A stretch of 28,549 nucleotides of DNA from a virus, in the IMG/VR virus record IMGVR_UViG_3300031951_000935, positions 1-28,549 of that record. The stretch is one strand, 5' to 3'. The notes under the pieces were generated by a model. The model saw only the letters and a list, made by a program, of their open reading frames with translations. It was not told the DNA's origin and did not search any database. The translations under genes and the position numbers were made by a program. Below, piece after piece: positions 8,194-14,548 of this stretch (the first letter of the stretch is position 1; each line of letters opens with the position of its first letter).

Positions 8194-8511
8194 TTAATAC
8201 TCCCGTTTCTTTAGTCGGCTTTTGCCATAAGTTTCTATACTTTGGCGGCGATACCACTGGTCGCGTGTGATCTTAGCGTGTTTGCAAGCGCTGCCGATGG
8301 ATGATCCAAGTGCTACCAGTTCTTTTGCCTTATGATATCGTTTAGTTAAATTCTTATCTAGTGGCTTTCCTCCAGTTGGCTTTGCGGTTAGCTGCGTGTA
8401 AGTTTTAATCCATTCGTGTGCTAAGTGCTGAATGTCTTCGCCATCAACAGCGTCTTCCATGATGGATAGAGCGTCATCTAGTAGCTCTCTGCACTGTTTA
8501 TACGTCAGCAT
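8194..8511 (-). CDS. Small helix-turn-helix-like protein (105 aa)
   Basis: A 105-residue protein. The N-terminal half is acidic and helical (LLDDALSIMEDAVDGEDI). The C-terminal part, 'KAKELVALGSSIGSACKHAKITRDQWYRR', has the spacing of a helix-turn-helix, with an extra basic tail (YGKSRLKKREY). It overlaps the upstream gene by 14 bases and ends one base before the start codon region of the exported protein gene. It might bind DNA or a host polymerase part; I do not recognise the family. Confidence 0.6.
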   Translation of the reverse strand: MLTYKQCRELLDDALSIMEDAVDGEDIQHLAHEWIKTYTQLTAKPTGGKPLDKNLTKRYHKAKELVALGSSIGSACKHAKITRDQWYRRQSIETYGKSRLKKREY

Positions 8512-8893
8512 CAGTTATGCCGTGGTGCTTTTCTGCGAAACGAACGCCTTGGATAAAACAAGTCTGTCTTGAATCGCCTGTTAAATAGCCAGAATCAACA
8601 AACGCTTTTTCAATCTCGTGCCTTTTTAACGGATGTAATACTTTCCCTCTGGCTTCAATAGCTCTAGCAAATTTATCAAAGTGAAAAATGGTTGAATGCA
8701 CAGACGTTTCTTCTTCGCATTGGTTGTAAAGTTCTAATATCTCCTCCTCCGTCATCGGCTTTCTTGCTGGCTCCTCAGCATCATCGGAAGTGGTGGAAAG
8801 GTAGGCTTCAATGTCATCTTGAATATTAGTCCTAGCGGGTAAACCGCTTAGATATACAAGGGCTTTTTTCAGAAGTTCGCGTTCTTTGGTCAC
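8498..8893 (-). CDS. Hypothetical early protein (131 aa)
   Basis: A 131-residue acidic, helical protein of unknown family. It starts with GTG at 8893, which overlaps the upstream stop as GTGA. The N-terminal third is helical (ELLKKALVYLSGLP), the middle acidic (TSDDAEEPARKPMTEEE), and the C-terminus has 'CFIQGVRFAEKHHG'. No motif that points to a function is seen. Coupling to both neighbours supports that it is a real gene. Confidence 0.65.
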   Translation of the reverse strand: MTKERELLKKALVYLSGLPARTNIQDDIEAYLSTTSDDAEEPARKPMTEEEILELYNQCEEETSVHSTIFHFDKFARAIEARGKVLHPLKRHEIEKAFVDSGYLTGDSRQTCFIQGVRFAEKHHGITDADV

Positions 8894-9249
8894 AACGATT
8901 TCCTCGCAAAACCCGCAGCATCATTCTTAGCAATAAACACCTGGTTAAACCTAAACAACTCAGCATGTTCTGGATACACCAGCGCAAACAATCGAGCTAA
9001 ATATGGAGTGCTGTTGTTGCGAATTTTAAAGGCTCCGTTCTTTTCAGTTAACGCCGTGTGATGCCGTAAAAACTCCAGAATTGTTCTAGCGCTGTAATGC
9101 TTAAATCCAGCGTTTATCACGGCTAATGACTCTTTTTCAAATGCCTTCCAAATGTGAAAGTTGTCTGTTAACCAGTCTAAAAATGCATCTGGAATTTCTT
9201 TGTTTGTTTTGCCAAGTAATGTTACTTGCGCTAACGTTAAATTTTTCAC
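8890..9249 (-). CDS. Conserved hypothetical phage protein (119 aa)
   Basis: A 119-residue protein with the pattern 'IPDAFLDWLTDNFHIWKAFE', 'GFKHYSARTILEFLRHHTAL' and 'PYLARLFALVYPEHAELF'. I recall this as a widespread phage/prophage protein of unknown function. It is helical and rich in aromatic residues and His, with no catalytic signature I can name. GTG start at 9249 overlaps the upstream stop as GTGA; its own stop overlaps the next GTG in the same way. Confidence 0.7.
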   Translation of the reverse strand: MKNLTLAQVTLLGKTNKEIPDAFLDWLTDNFHIWKAFEKESLAVINAGFKHYSARTILEFLRHHTALTEKNGAFKIRNNSTPYLARLFALVYPEHAELFRFNQVFIAKNDAAGFARKSL

Positions 9250-9449
9250 TTCACTCTCCGCACATAAACATCACACCTAGTACCAAGTCCATCTGGTGAT
9301 GACTCAGCGCATCTAAACTCTTTCTCATTCAGAATCACTGATTTATGCGCGTTCAATGCAAGTGTGATAGCACTAAAAGCTAAGATTAGTACGGCAAGGT
9401 TGATCCAATGATCAATAATCCAAGATCCAAGGTTTTCAATGTTTTTCAT
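9246..9449 (-). CDS. Small single-pass membrane protein (67 aa)
   Basis: I start at the second ATG of an ATGATG pair (9449) because GGAG then sits 6 bases upstream; the frame extends to 9473. The 67 residues hold one membrane span (about residues 13-33, WIINL-type hydrophobic run with INLAVLILAFSAITLAL). A soluble tail with two Cys follows (FRCAESS and GTRCDVYVRR). It overlaps the upstream gene by 14 bases. Small early membrane proteins like this are common in phages. No function is known to me. Confidence 0.65.
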   Translation of the reverse strand: MKNIENLGSWIIDHWINLAVLILAFSAITLALNAHKSVILNEKEFRCAESSPDGLGTRCDVYVRRVK

Positions 9450-9699
9450 CATAGTCTCCAGTGTAACTAACATCAGTCATGTAGAAAGCGCGCACCATGC
9501 CAGCTTCTGAAAAGTAATCGTGCGAGTCAAATTCATGCACAAGCTCTTTTAGTGCCGCCTTGCGTCCATCTAAACGCGCCTGTCGTATATCATGCGCTCT
9601 AGCCATCCAAATATATTCAGCATCGCCTGGGTTCATCTTCTCGCGCATCTCTACTGGTAACGATTCCCAGAACTGTCTGAATGATCGACAATCGCCCAT
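9436..9699 (-). CDS. Hypothetical early protein (87 aa)
   Basis: The ribosome site decides the start: GAGGAG lies 6 bases before ATG 9699. An upstream ATG at 9738 (100 aa) has a weak site but would overlap the previous gene by 8 bases, a layout seen elsewhere in this operon, so either may be used. The protein is helical and mixed-charge (FWESLPVEMREKMNPGDAEY, ARAHDIRQARLDGRKAALKE) and ends in an acidic segment (SYTGDYDEKH). No known family is recognised. Confidence 0.6.
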   Translation of the reverse strand: MGDCRSFRQFWESLPVEMREKMNPGDAEYIWMARAHDIRQARLDGRKAALKELVHEFDSHDYFSEAGMVRAFYMTDVSYTGDYDEKH

Positions 9700-9730
9700 G
9701 TGTTGCTCCTCTAGTACGTAACGCATCTTG

Positions 9731-9952
9731 TTACTCATATCCAAGCTGAAAAAACTCTTCTATTGCATCCTGCAATTCGTAATCAACGAGTCTTGCCCAG
9801 TCCCAGCGATCGTATATTTCCATTGCGCCAATCATTCCACGCCTGATCTGAGTGCTTGCAGGCGCTCTGTAACCAAGTGAGAGTAGCCAGCTAACAGACT
9901 CTACGACAGTACGCATATCAACCTCATAGCGCGCTTTTGGTAGATTGTTCAT
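9731..9952 (-). CDS. Hypothetical early protein (73 aa)
   Basis: A 73-residue protein with several aromatic and Arg residues (VVESVSWLLSLGYRAPAS, GAMEIYDRWDWARLVDYE) and an acidic helical C-terminus (QDAIEEFFQLGYE). The start overlaps the upstream stop as ATGA at 9949-9952. Unknown family; the gene call rests on coupling and the tidy fit in the operon. Confidence 0.6.
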   Translation of the reverse strand: MNNLPKARYEVDMRTVVESVSWLLSLGYRAPASTQIRRGMIGAMEIYDRWDWARLVDYELQDAIEEFFQLGYE

Positions 9953-10353
9953 TTGTATTTCTTCAGTTCTGCTGATGCTTTTAGGATGGCGGTTGCAATG
10001 TCTTCCAGTGCATTGGCTAGTATCTCTGTGTGAGATTGTCTAGTTGGCTGCTGGTCTTTTGCTGGCTGGATAGATTGGATGGCTTCCTTTGCTTCCAGCA
10101 CTGCTTTATTTTTCTTTGCTCCTGGTAGATCCCAGACCATGATGCCCTTTGACTCAACCATTGTGCTGATGACTTTGCCTTTGGTGCGCAGTTCTGCAAG
10201 ACGCGCTGAGATTCTTGCTCGAGCTGCCCGTGGATCTGTGTTTGCGTATGCACCTTCCTTCACTACGCGCAGATAAATGTCGTTGCTAGATGCTGGTCTA
10301 GGCATGCTTTTTAGCGTTGCGTAAATCAGATCCGTAGATGTTAATGGTCTCAC
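9949..10353 (-). CDS. Winged-helix-like DNA-binding candidate (134 aa)
   Basis: GTG start at 10353 with GGAG 6 bases upstream. The first 80 residues (TDLIYATLKSMPRPASSNDI, ARARISARLAELRTKGKVIS, GIMVWDLPG) have the helix-helix-helix-wing pattern of a winged helix, ending in the Trp-containing strand common in such domains. A Gln/Lys-rich linker (about 82-105) and a C-terminal helix with heptad spacing (LEDIATAILKASAELKK) follow, perhaps for dimer formation. It may regulate transcription of the downstream small genes. A 125-base noncoding gap lies upstream. Confidence 0.65.
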   Translation of the reverse strand: MRPLTSTDLIYATLKSMPRPASSNDIYLRVVKEGAYANTDPRAARARISARLAELRTKGKVISTMVESKGIMVWDLPGAKKNKAVLEAKEAIQSIQPAKDQQPTRQSHTEILANALEDIATAILKASAELKKYK

Positions 10354-10478
10354 TTATGTCTCCAATGTTTGTAATTAAAGGTGCCAAGCCCACGCATTGA
10401 ACAGCACAGGGTAGGAGAGAGGCTGCCGCTCTGTCTTGGCTCAGTCGATGTTGACGCTCTGACTGCTTACGTTTGCTT
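10354..10478 (-). other. Noncoding gap with possible RNA structure
   Basis: No gene fits this 125-base gap inside an otherwise overlapping operon. It holds a 6-bp outer stem (GCCAAG 10383-10388 with CTTGGC 10435-10440) around a smaller stem (AGAG 10416-10419 with CTCT 10429-10432), and beside it a hairpin CAGTC 10442-10446 / GACTG 10461-10465. No T-run follows on the minus strand, so a simple terminator is unlikely. It could be a small RNA, a leader or a processing site. Confidence 0.35.
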
Positions 10479-10634
10479 CTACTCGTTGTGGTGAATTTTT
10501 GACTCTAAGATAGATTTCTTACGTACAACTACGCCAAGGTCTGCGCCTAGTTGATCTATCTGTTGCTGCAATCTGGCTATCCTTGCCTTGTAAAAATGAA
10601 GCCTGAATAGTCTGACTGCGCGCATGAGGTTCAT
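10479..10634 (-). CDS. Small basic coiled-coil protein (51 aa)
   Basis: A 51-residue frame that starts inside the stop of the gene above it (ATGA at 10631-10634). Sequence features: MNLMRAVRLFRLHFYKARIA, then a Gln/Leu helix (RLQQQIDQLGADLG) and a basic end. It looks like an amphipathic, basic helix followed by a short coiled coil. The overlap with the upstream gene and lack of a better frame support it. Function unknown. Confidence 0.6.
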   Translation of the reverse strand: MNLMRAVRLFRLHFYKARIARLQQQIDQLGADLGVVVRKKSILESKIHHNE

Positions 10635-10744
10635 TTTGCCGCCTCGACAGTTTTGTGCTGCAACATCTTAGTGTTGTAGTCATCGTTTGAAACATACGCA
10701 AATGCGCACAGGATGAAGACAAGTGCTAGAAGTTCCTTAAGCAT
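10631..10744 (-). CDS. Very small membrane protein (37 aa)
   Basis: A 37-residue protein, MLKELLALVFILCAFAYVSN and a polar tail. The ATG at 10744 has a perfect GGAGG 8 bases upstream, which selects this start over a longer frame. Residues 4-18 form one membrane span. It overlaps the upstream zinc-ribbon gene by 19 bases and the downstream gene by ATGA. Function unknown. Confidence 0.65.
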   Translation of the reverse strand: MLKELLALVFILCAFAYVSNDDYNTKMLQHKTVEAAK

Positions 10745-10917
10745 GTGTAATCCTCCAAGTACATTAGTGGAAAGCGTGTCTCTTTGTCTGGGTGTGCGCC
10801 AATCCAGTTGCAATATGTGCATTCCCAGTAGTTACGTGTAGCGTTCCAGATGTCTGCTGGTTTGCCACATTCTGGGCAATAGCCAGGTGCTGTGTTTGGG
10901 GTGTCGAAGTCATCCAT
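10726..10917 (-). CDS. Zinc-ribbon small protein (63 aa)
   Basis: A 63-residue protein with two CxxC pairs, 'YCPECGKPAD' and 'ECTYCNW', spaced 17 residues apart, the layout of a zinc ribbon. I use ATG 10917; TTG starts at 10932 or 10944 would add 5 or 9 residues, and none of the three has a strong ribosome site. Small zinc ribbons in early phage operons often contact nucleic acid or host polymerase, but this is only a possibility here. Confidence 0.65.
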   Translation of the reverse strand: MDDFDTPNTAPGYCPECGKPADIWNATRNYWECTYCNWIGAHPDKETRFPLMYLEDYTCLRNF

Positions 10918-10928
10918 AGCGGCAACAA

Positions 10929-11126
10929 TCAAAAAGGTTCGCAACCAATGCTAATCATGTTTTCAGCATGGACTTGCAGATCAGCATGCGACCAGTCGTA
11001 CCAACGCATTGCAATTAGCAGCATTTTTATTGAGTGTCCCAACAAAAAAATGTCTACTTTCTCTTGCTCAGATGAAATCATTAAATTTCTGAAATTTTCG
11101 ATTGACTTAACATATACAACGTCCAT
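10929..11126 (-). CDS. First gene of the second leftward transcript, hypothetical (65 aa)
   Basis: A 65-residue protein (MDVVYVKSIENFRNLMISSE ...). GGAGAG lies 5 bases upstream of ATG 11126. It is the first frame after the promoter at 11174-11202, which supports it. It has one moderately hydrophobic stretch (IFLLGHSIKMLLIAM) but no clear membrane span and no known family. Confidence 0.55.
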   Translation of the reverse strand: MDVVYVKSIENFRNLMISSEQEKVDIFLLGHSIKMLLIAMRWYDWSHADLQVHAENMISIGCEPF

Positions 11127-11173
11127 TTATCTCTCCGGTTGTTGCTCTGGGACATCCCCTCGGCTTGGATGTA

Positions 11174-11202
11174 AGAATAAGACTACATACACTACATGTC
11201 AA
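11174..11202 (-). promoter_or_regulatory. Leftward sigma70-like promoter
   Basis: On the minus strand TTGACA (11202-11197) and TATTCT (11179-11174) are 17 bases apart. The expected start near 11167 would give an RNA that begins with a hairpin, ACATCC paired with GGATGT (11172-11167 and 11157-11152). The spacer holds two direct copies of ATGTAGT, 9 bases apart, which could be an operator. It would drive the cluster of small genes from 11126 leftward. Confidence 0.65.
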
Positions 11203-11211
11203 CAACTATTT

Positions 11212-11802
11212 TTAAAATATTCCCCACTGTTCTGCCATTGCATCTGCAATGCCTTGATAAGTGCGGCTGCGCTCTTTCCAGCGATCTGCGCTAGGCGCTA
11301 ACTTGTTCTGTCCGCTTTCTGTCTGGTTGCCACGCCTTGTTTTGTTATCACCTGGCAGCATGTCTGTTGGGGTCAGTGCTGGCAGATTCTTTAACCATAA
11401 GCATGTTTTCTTGCTGGCATCATCGCCAAACCACCAAGGCTGAATGATCTGATCTGGCTTGCGTATGCGTGATGAGATGACTGATACAGGGTTCTCAAGC
11501 GCTATGCGCTCTATGGGCGCATTTAAAAGCGCTTGCACAAACATCAAAGCATCTTCAGTCAATTGCGGATCACGTAAGCCCCTGGTGGTCCAGTGCATAC
11601 CAGACACAGCAAGATAAGTGCATGGCGGGTGCGCGATCATCAGATCCCAGCCATCATTCAACAGCGTCAAAACATCACCAACAATGTGATGCGCTGAATC
11701 ATCTTCTGCCGGTAACAGATCACAACTCCATGCATCATGTCCGCGCTGTCTAAACGCTTGACGCACGCGCCCCGAATATTCACAAGCTACAAGTACTTTC
11801 AT
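11212..11802 (-). CDS. DNA cytosine methyltransferase-like protein (196 aa)
   Basis: A 196-residue protein. Residues 1-12 (MKVLVACEYSGR) form a Rossmann-type SAM-binding start, 'GHDAWSCDLLPAE' holds the acidic strand end, and 'DLMIAHPPCTYLAVSG' (53-68) contains the P-C motif of C5-cytosine methyltransferases with Cys61 as likely nucleophile. 'IALENPVSVISS' matches the ENP motif. The protein is shorter than bacterial 5mC enzymes and seems to lack a separate target-recognition domain. Similar phage proteins are annotated as DNA cytosine methyltransferases. No restriction partner is present, so protection from host restriction or marking phage DNA is the likely role. The gene overlaps the upstream nuclease gene by 4 bases. 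Confidence 0.75.
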   Translation of the reverse strand: MKVLVACEYSGRVRQAFRQRGHDAWSCDLLPAEDDSAHHIVGDVLTLLNDGWDLMIAHPPCTYLAVSGMHWTTRGLRDPQLTEDALMFVQALLNAPIERIALENPVSVISSRIRKPDQIIQPWWFGDDASKKTCLWLKNLPALTPTDMLPGDNKTRRGNQTESGQNKLAPSADRWKERSRTYQGIADAMAEQWGIF

Positions 11803-12818
11803 TCCGTAATCCTCGCATCAAACACTGAGCGCAACTCCTCAACCGCTGCATCTGCATGCGCACAGGCTTCTGGGTTAGCCAATAACTCTGCACTACTGTA
11901 AACGTTCGTATCCGCCTCGCCATTGCGCACTGGTACGTTGTCTATCAAGTACAAGGCTTCATGCGGATTGTCTGCTGGTAGGCGCTTGTACGGCAGGACA
12001 TCTGGGTGCAACACATGTTGACTGCAGCCTTTCAACTGGAACTCAAATGGAATCTCTGCATTGTCGTTGCGTGCGCATAAAAACTGACTCTGTTCTGTTG
12101 ATGTTGAGTGTGCGCAGTTCCTACAAGACACATTGTCTGTAATGTGCGTTTCATGGCAGAAGGCATGGTAAGAGCACAACTTACACTCAAACCAACTTGG
12201 ATCTGCGCTAATAGGTTCTGGAATGTAATCACTAAGAGCTATTCTTTTTGCACGTTCTACGGTTTTCTCAGCAAACTCTTTGTCCAGCTTCACAATCTCT
12301 GTGTAAATGTCGCTTGTGTTTTTATTAAGGGCATAGAACAAGCAACGATCCAGCTTTAGGCCAAGCATGTAACAATGAACTTGCGCCCAATAGATTGGCT
12401 TTGATTCTTGCAGTTTCTTCTTTTTTAAATCGTTAAAAGATTTGTCAGACAATGTCTTAATTTCAAGCAACAGCGTCTGTTTTTCTCGTCCAGGTACGTT
12501 TGTGATAATGCCATCACAAGATCCGCTAACATGACTGCCAAAGTCTATTTTGGCCTGTCGATGTACGATCCTGCATCCAATAGCTTTTAGCTCTTTGATT
12601 ACTGTGTCTTCGTAATCATGTCCAAATTTAAACAGTTTCAGTATGCGACCAGGAAACTTTGAAGAAACAACATTACGAAATCCCAGCCATAACTTGCGGT
12701 CGCACTTTTCACCAATTTGACTGATCCCCATGTGTGGTCTTGGTGGATCTGCATTATCTTGATAACTTTGATAGATCAATGACTCTATAGAATGCACAGC
12801 TTCTGGAATAGCTGTCAT
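11799..12818 (-). CDS. Cas4-like PD-(D/E)XK exonuclease with added zinc-ribbon tail (339 aa)
   Basis: I start at ATG 12818, with GGAGG 6 bases upstream and ATGA overlap with the HNH stop; the frame could start 4 codons earlier. The nuclease core is visible: E70 region (GHDYED), D102 (GSCDG), E119-x-K121 (LLLEIKT) and the RecB-family Q-motif Q146 (AQVHCYMLGL). C39 (GEKCDRKLWL) with C212-x2-C215-x5-C221 (CKLCSYHAFC) reproduces the four-Cys iron-sulfur staple of Cas4 and AddB nucleases. A second Cys set, C232, C235, C248 and C265, makes a likely zinc ribbon. It probably resects DNA ends for the phage recombination system with the AAA and DUF669-like proteins encoded upstream. It is shut off from their transcript by a terminator unless readthrough occurs. 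Confidence 0.82.
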   Translation of the reverse strand: MTAIPEAVHSIESLIYQSYQDNADPPRPHMGISQIGEKCDRKLWLGFRNVVSSKFPGRILKLFKFGHDYEDTVIKELKAIGCRIVHRQAKIDFGSHVSGSCDGIITNVPGREKQTLLLEIKTLSDKSFNDLKKKKLQESKPIYWAQVHCYMLGLKLDRCLFYALNKNTSDIYTEIVKLDKEFAEKTVERAKRIALSDYIPEPISADPSWFECKLCSYHAFCHETHITDNVSCRNCAHSTSTEQSQFLCARNDNAEIPFEFQLKGCSQHVLHPDVLPYKRLPADNPHEALYLIDNVPVRNGEADTNVYSSAELLANPEACAHADAAVEELRSVFDARITE

Positions 12819-13303
12819 ATGTGCCTCCATGTTTTTTTATTTCTTACCGCATAGATTACAGAAATTGATACGCCATATTTTTCTGCAATACTTTTATGTG
12901 TTCCTTGCTCTTGTCTGATCATCAAAACTTTTTCATTAGTCAGTTTTGCGCTTCCTTGCTGCTCTCCTTTGCATCGTGGCACTTTGACGCGCTGACGCTG
13001 TGATGCTTGTCGCATGTTGTCTGTTTGCGTGCCAAGCTCTAAATGATCTGGGTTTATGCAAGCAGGAACATCACATTTATGCAGCACAAATAATCCATCT
13101 GGAATCTTTCCATGCGTAATCTCATAAGACGCTCTATGCGCTAATATTCCTTTTCCATTCATCGTAAAACGCCCATAACCGTGATTATTTTTTGCGCCAA
13201 TCCATAAAATGCATCCTGTGCTTGTTGTTTCTCCGGTGTGTTCAGCTAATCGCACATGTACGGGCTGACCTCGCATATGTCTGCCATTGCCAGTTTTTTT
13301 CAT
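12815..13303 (-). CDS. Freestanding HNH homing endonuclease (162 aa)
   Basis: A 162-residue protein. 'CILWIGAKNNHGYGRF', 'LAHRASYEITHGKIPDG' and 'LHKCDVPACINPDHLELGTQ' make a Cys-containing HNH_3-type nuclease (about residues 31-92). The C-terminal 'VLMIRQEQGTHKSIAEKYGV' is a helix-turn-helix DNA-binding module. It sits right after the terminator at 13315-13342 and ends in ATGA overlap with the nuclease gene, whose GGAGG site lies inside its last codons. Unlike the other three endonuclease genes of this window it has no three-way-junction RNA in front. The position suggests insertion between terminator and exonuclease gene. Confidence 0.85.
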   Translation of the reverse strand: MKKTGNGRHMRGQPVHVRLAEHTGETTSTGCILWIGAKNNHGYGRFTMNGKGILAHRASYEITHGKIPDGLFVLHKCDVPACINPDHLELGTQTDNMRQASQRQRVKVPRCKGEQQGSAKLTNEKVLMIRQEQGTHKSIAEKYGVSISVIYAVRNKKTWRHI

Positions 13304-13314
13304 AAAGTTTGTAT

Positions 13315-13342
13315 AAAAAAATGCCCAACATCCATGTCGGGC
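13315..13342 (-). terminator. Rho-independent terminator of the first leftward transcript
   Basis: On the minus strand GCCCGACAT and ATGTTGGGC (13342-13323) pair over 9 bp, one of them G-U, with a 2-base loop, and are followed by A and a run of seven T (13321-13315). On the plus strand the same stem has an A-C mismatch and no T-run, so it works only leftward. It closes the operon that starts at 15228. Confidence 0.8.
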
Positions 13343-13366
13343 TTAGTGCTATCGCTCAGTGAGGAA

Positions 13367-13822
13367 TTACTTTTTCCAAGGCGGCGTGTTAGTAGACTTG
13401 GCTGTACTTGCTGCTGGTGCTGAGTCATCAGCCCTGTAGCCGCCAACTCTGTTTTGAGTACCGTACTGCTCGGACTCTTCAACGGTCAACTTAATCTTTA
13501 ACCGCCCGCCAATAAGCTGATCTGAGTCCTTTAACGTATCAAGGCCAATGGCGCGCATCAGTTCACCAAGCTGCTGGCGACCTATCTCCTCAGCGCGCTG
13601 GTTTGGGTTGGTCAAGTTCACCATGCCAAAGACAACACGGCCAGCATGTGATGGCCCAGTGATGTCATAACGTACGTTAAGGTACTGACCTCCAGACTTA
13701 GCAGTTTTCAGTTCTGCGTTTGCGATGGTTGCGCTGTAAAAGCCAGCAGGTAGTGGATCGTAAGAGCCAGTGTTACCAGTAGGAAGTGCGTCAAGTGAGA
13801 ATGATTCGTTAAGAAGTGCCAT
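13367..13822 (-). CDS. DUF669-like ssDNA-binding protein candidate (151 aa)
   Basis: A 151-residue protein. 'LPAGFYSATIANAELKTAKS' and 'GGQYLNVRYDITGPSHAGRVVFGMVNL', then 'LGELMRAIGLDTLKDSDQLIG' and 'GRLKIKLTVEES', follow the pattern of phage DUF669 proteins, which have an OB-fold-like core and act as single-strand binding proteins in recombination modules. The C-terminus is low-complexity (APAASTAKSTNTPP) and ends in WKK; the usual acidic SSB tip is absent. It lies downstream of the AAA_24-like gene in the same operon and is the last gene before a terminator. Confidence 0.75.
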   Translation of the reverse strand: MALLNESFSLDALPTGNTGSYDPLPAGFYSATIANAELKTAKSGGQYLNVRYDITGPSHAGRVVFGMVNLTNPNQRAEEIGRQQLGELMRAIGLDTLKDSDQLIGGRLKIKLTVEESEQYGTQNRVGGYRADDSAPAASTAKSTNTPPWKK

Positions 13823-13823
13823 G

Positions 13824-13994
13824 TTAGTTAGTCTCCAAAGGTTTTACAGGGTACAAGTCATATTTTCTGCATGCAAGGTCTGCTGTATGTAGCAATGCAT
13901 GCACGCATGTTTGCGGGTCAACTCCGTGATCTACATATGTTTCTATAAGAGACAGATATTGATCAGCAATCTGTTCTGCGTTTACTTTATCCAT
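13824..13994 (-). CDS. Hypothetical small early protein (56 aa)
   Basis: A 56-residue helical protein (MDKVNAEQIADQYLSLIETY). ATG 13994 overlaps the upstream stop by 8 bases, and the frame ends one base before the next ATG. It has two Cys and one His (CVHALLHTADLAC) that could be structural. No family recognised. It is part of the recombination operon by position. Confidence 0.6.
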   Translation of the reverse strand: MDKVNAEQIADQYLSLIETYVDHGVDPQTCVHALLHTADLACRKYDLYPVKPLETN

Positions 13995-14364
13995 CGTTAA
14001 ACTCAATACTAAAAGTTGCTCGTCCAGGTTCAGAAGTAATTGCTGGCATCAATGCTTTAACAACCTCTGGCGGTTGCTTGCGCCATGCGGACATGACTAG
14101 TTCACACTTCCATTTGGTGAAGTCGTTAATAGAGATGCCATCACGGTCTGCAAGCATCAAGAACGTTTCTGGATTGATCTTGCGGTTAACGCGACACGTT
14201 GCTTTAACTGTGTAGTTATCAACAACATGTTTTACAGTTCCTTCTTCGTCATCTGCAATGCGTAACTCCTTACGCATCTGATCCTCTAGCTGTCTACGTT
14301 CCTCGGCCGCTGAGCGCTCTATCTCCTTGAGTTCTAGCCAACGGTGTGCGTGTGCGCTATTCAT
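13987..14364 (-). CDS. Conserved recombination-operon protein (125 aa)
   Basis: A 125-residue protein. The N-terminal 40 residues are a charged coiled coil (ELKEIERSAAEERRQLEDQM). The rest has the pattern 'VDNYTVKATCRVNRKINPET' and 'WKCELVMSAWRKQPPEVVKALMPAIT', with a conserved-looking end (RATFSIEF). I recall proteins of this design next to AAA_24 and DUF669 genes in other phages, of unknown function. It may be an accessory factor for the annealing machinery. It overlaps both neighbours by 8 bases. Confidence 0.65.
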   Translation of the reverse strand: MNSAHAHRWLELKEIERSAAEERRQLEDQMRKELRIADDEEGTVKHVVDNYTVKATCRVNRKINPETFLMLADRDGISINDFTKWKCELVMSAWRKQPPEVVKALMPAITSEPGRATFSIEFNDG

Positions 14365-14548
14365 CTTTGTCCTCTGTCTGTTCTTCTAGTGCTTTATGCT
14401 CAATGCCAAGCATTGCCTCGATAGCCGCTAAGCGCTGGTCGTATGCGCCAAGCAAAGCTGAGTGCATGTTATGGATCTGAGCGAACTCAGTTAGCACATT
14501 CTCTACGTCATGCTCTTGGTTGTTTTGATCTACTAGTGTCAGTTTCAT
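14357..14548 (-). CDS. Hypothetical acidic small protein (63 aa)
   Basis: A 63-residue acidic protein with helices in the middle (LTEFAQIHNMHSALLGAYDQ) and a strongly acidic end (EEQTEDKDE). The start overlaps the AAA gene stop as ATGA. Acidic tails in this setting often bind partner proteins, but no partner can be named. Confidence 0.6.
   Translation of the reverse strand: MKLTLVDQNNQEHDVENVLTEFAQIHNMHSALLGAYDQRLAAIEAMLGIEHKALEEQTEDKDE

Noticed and set aside
10792-11301. A 169-codon plus-strand open frame
   Set aside because: It overlaps several well-supported minus-strand genes and the leftward promoter, and its sequence has no recognisable features.
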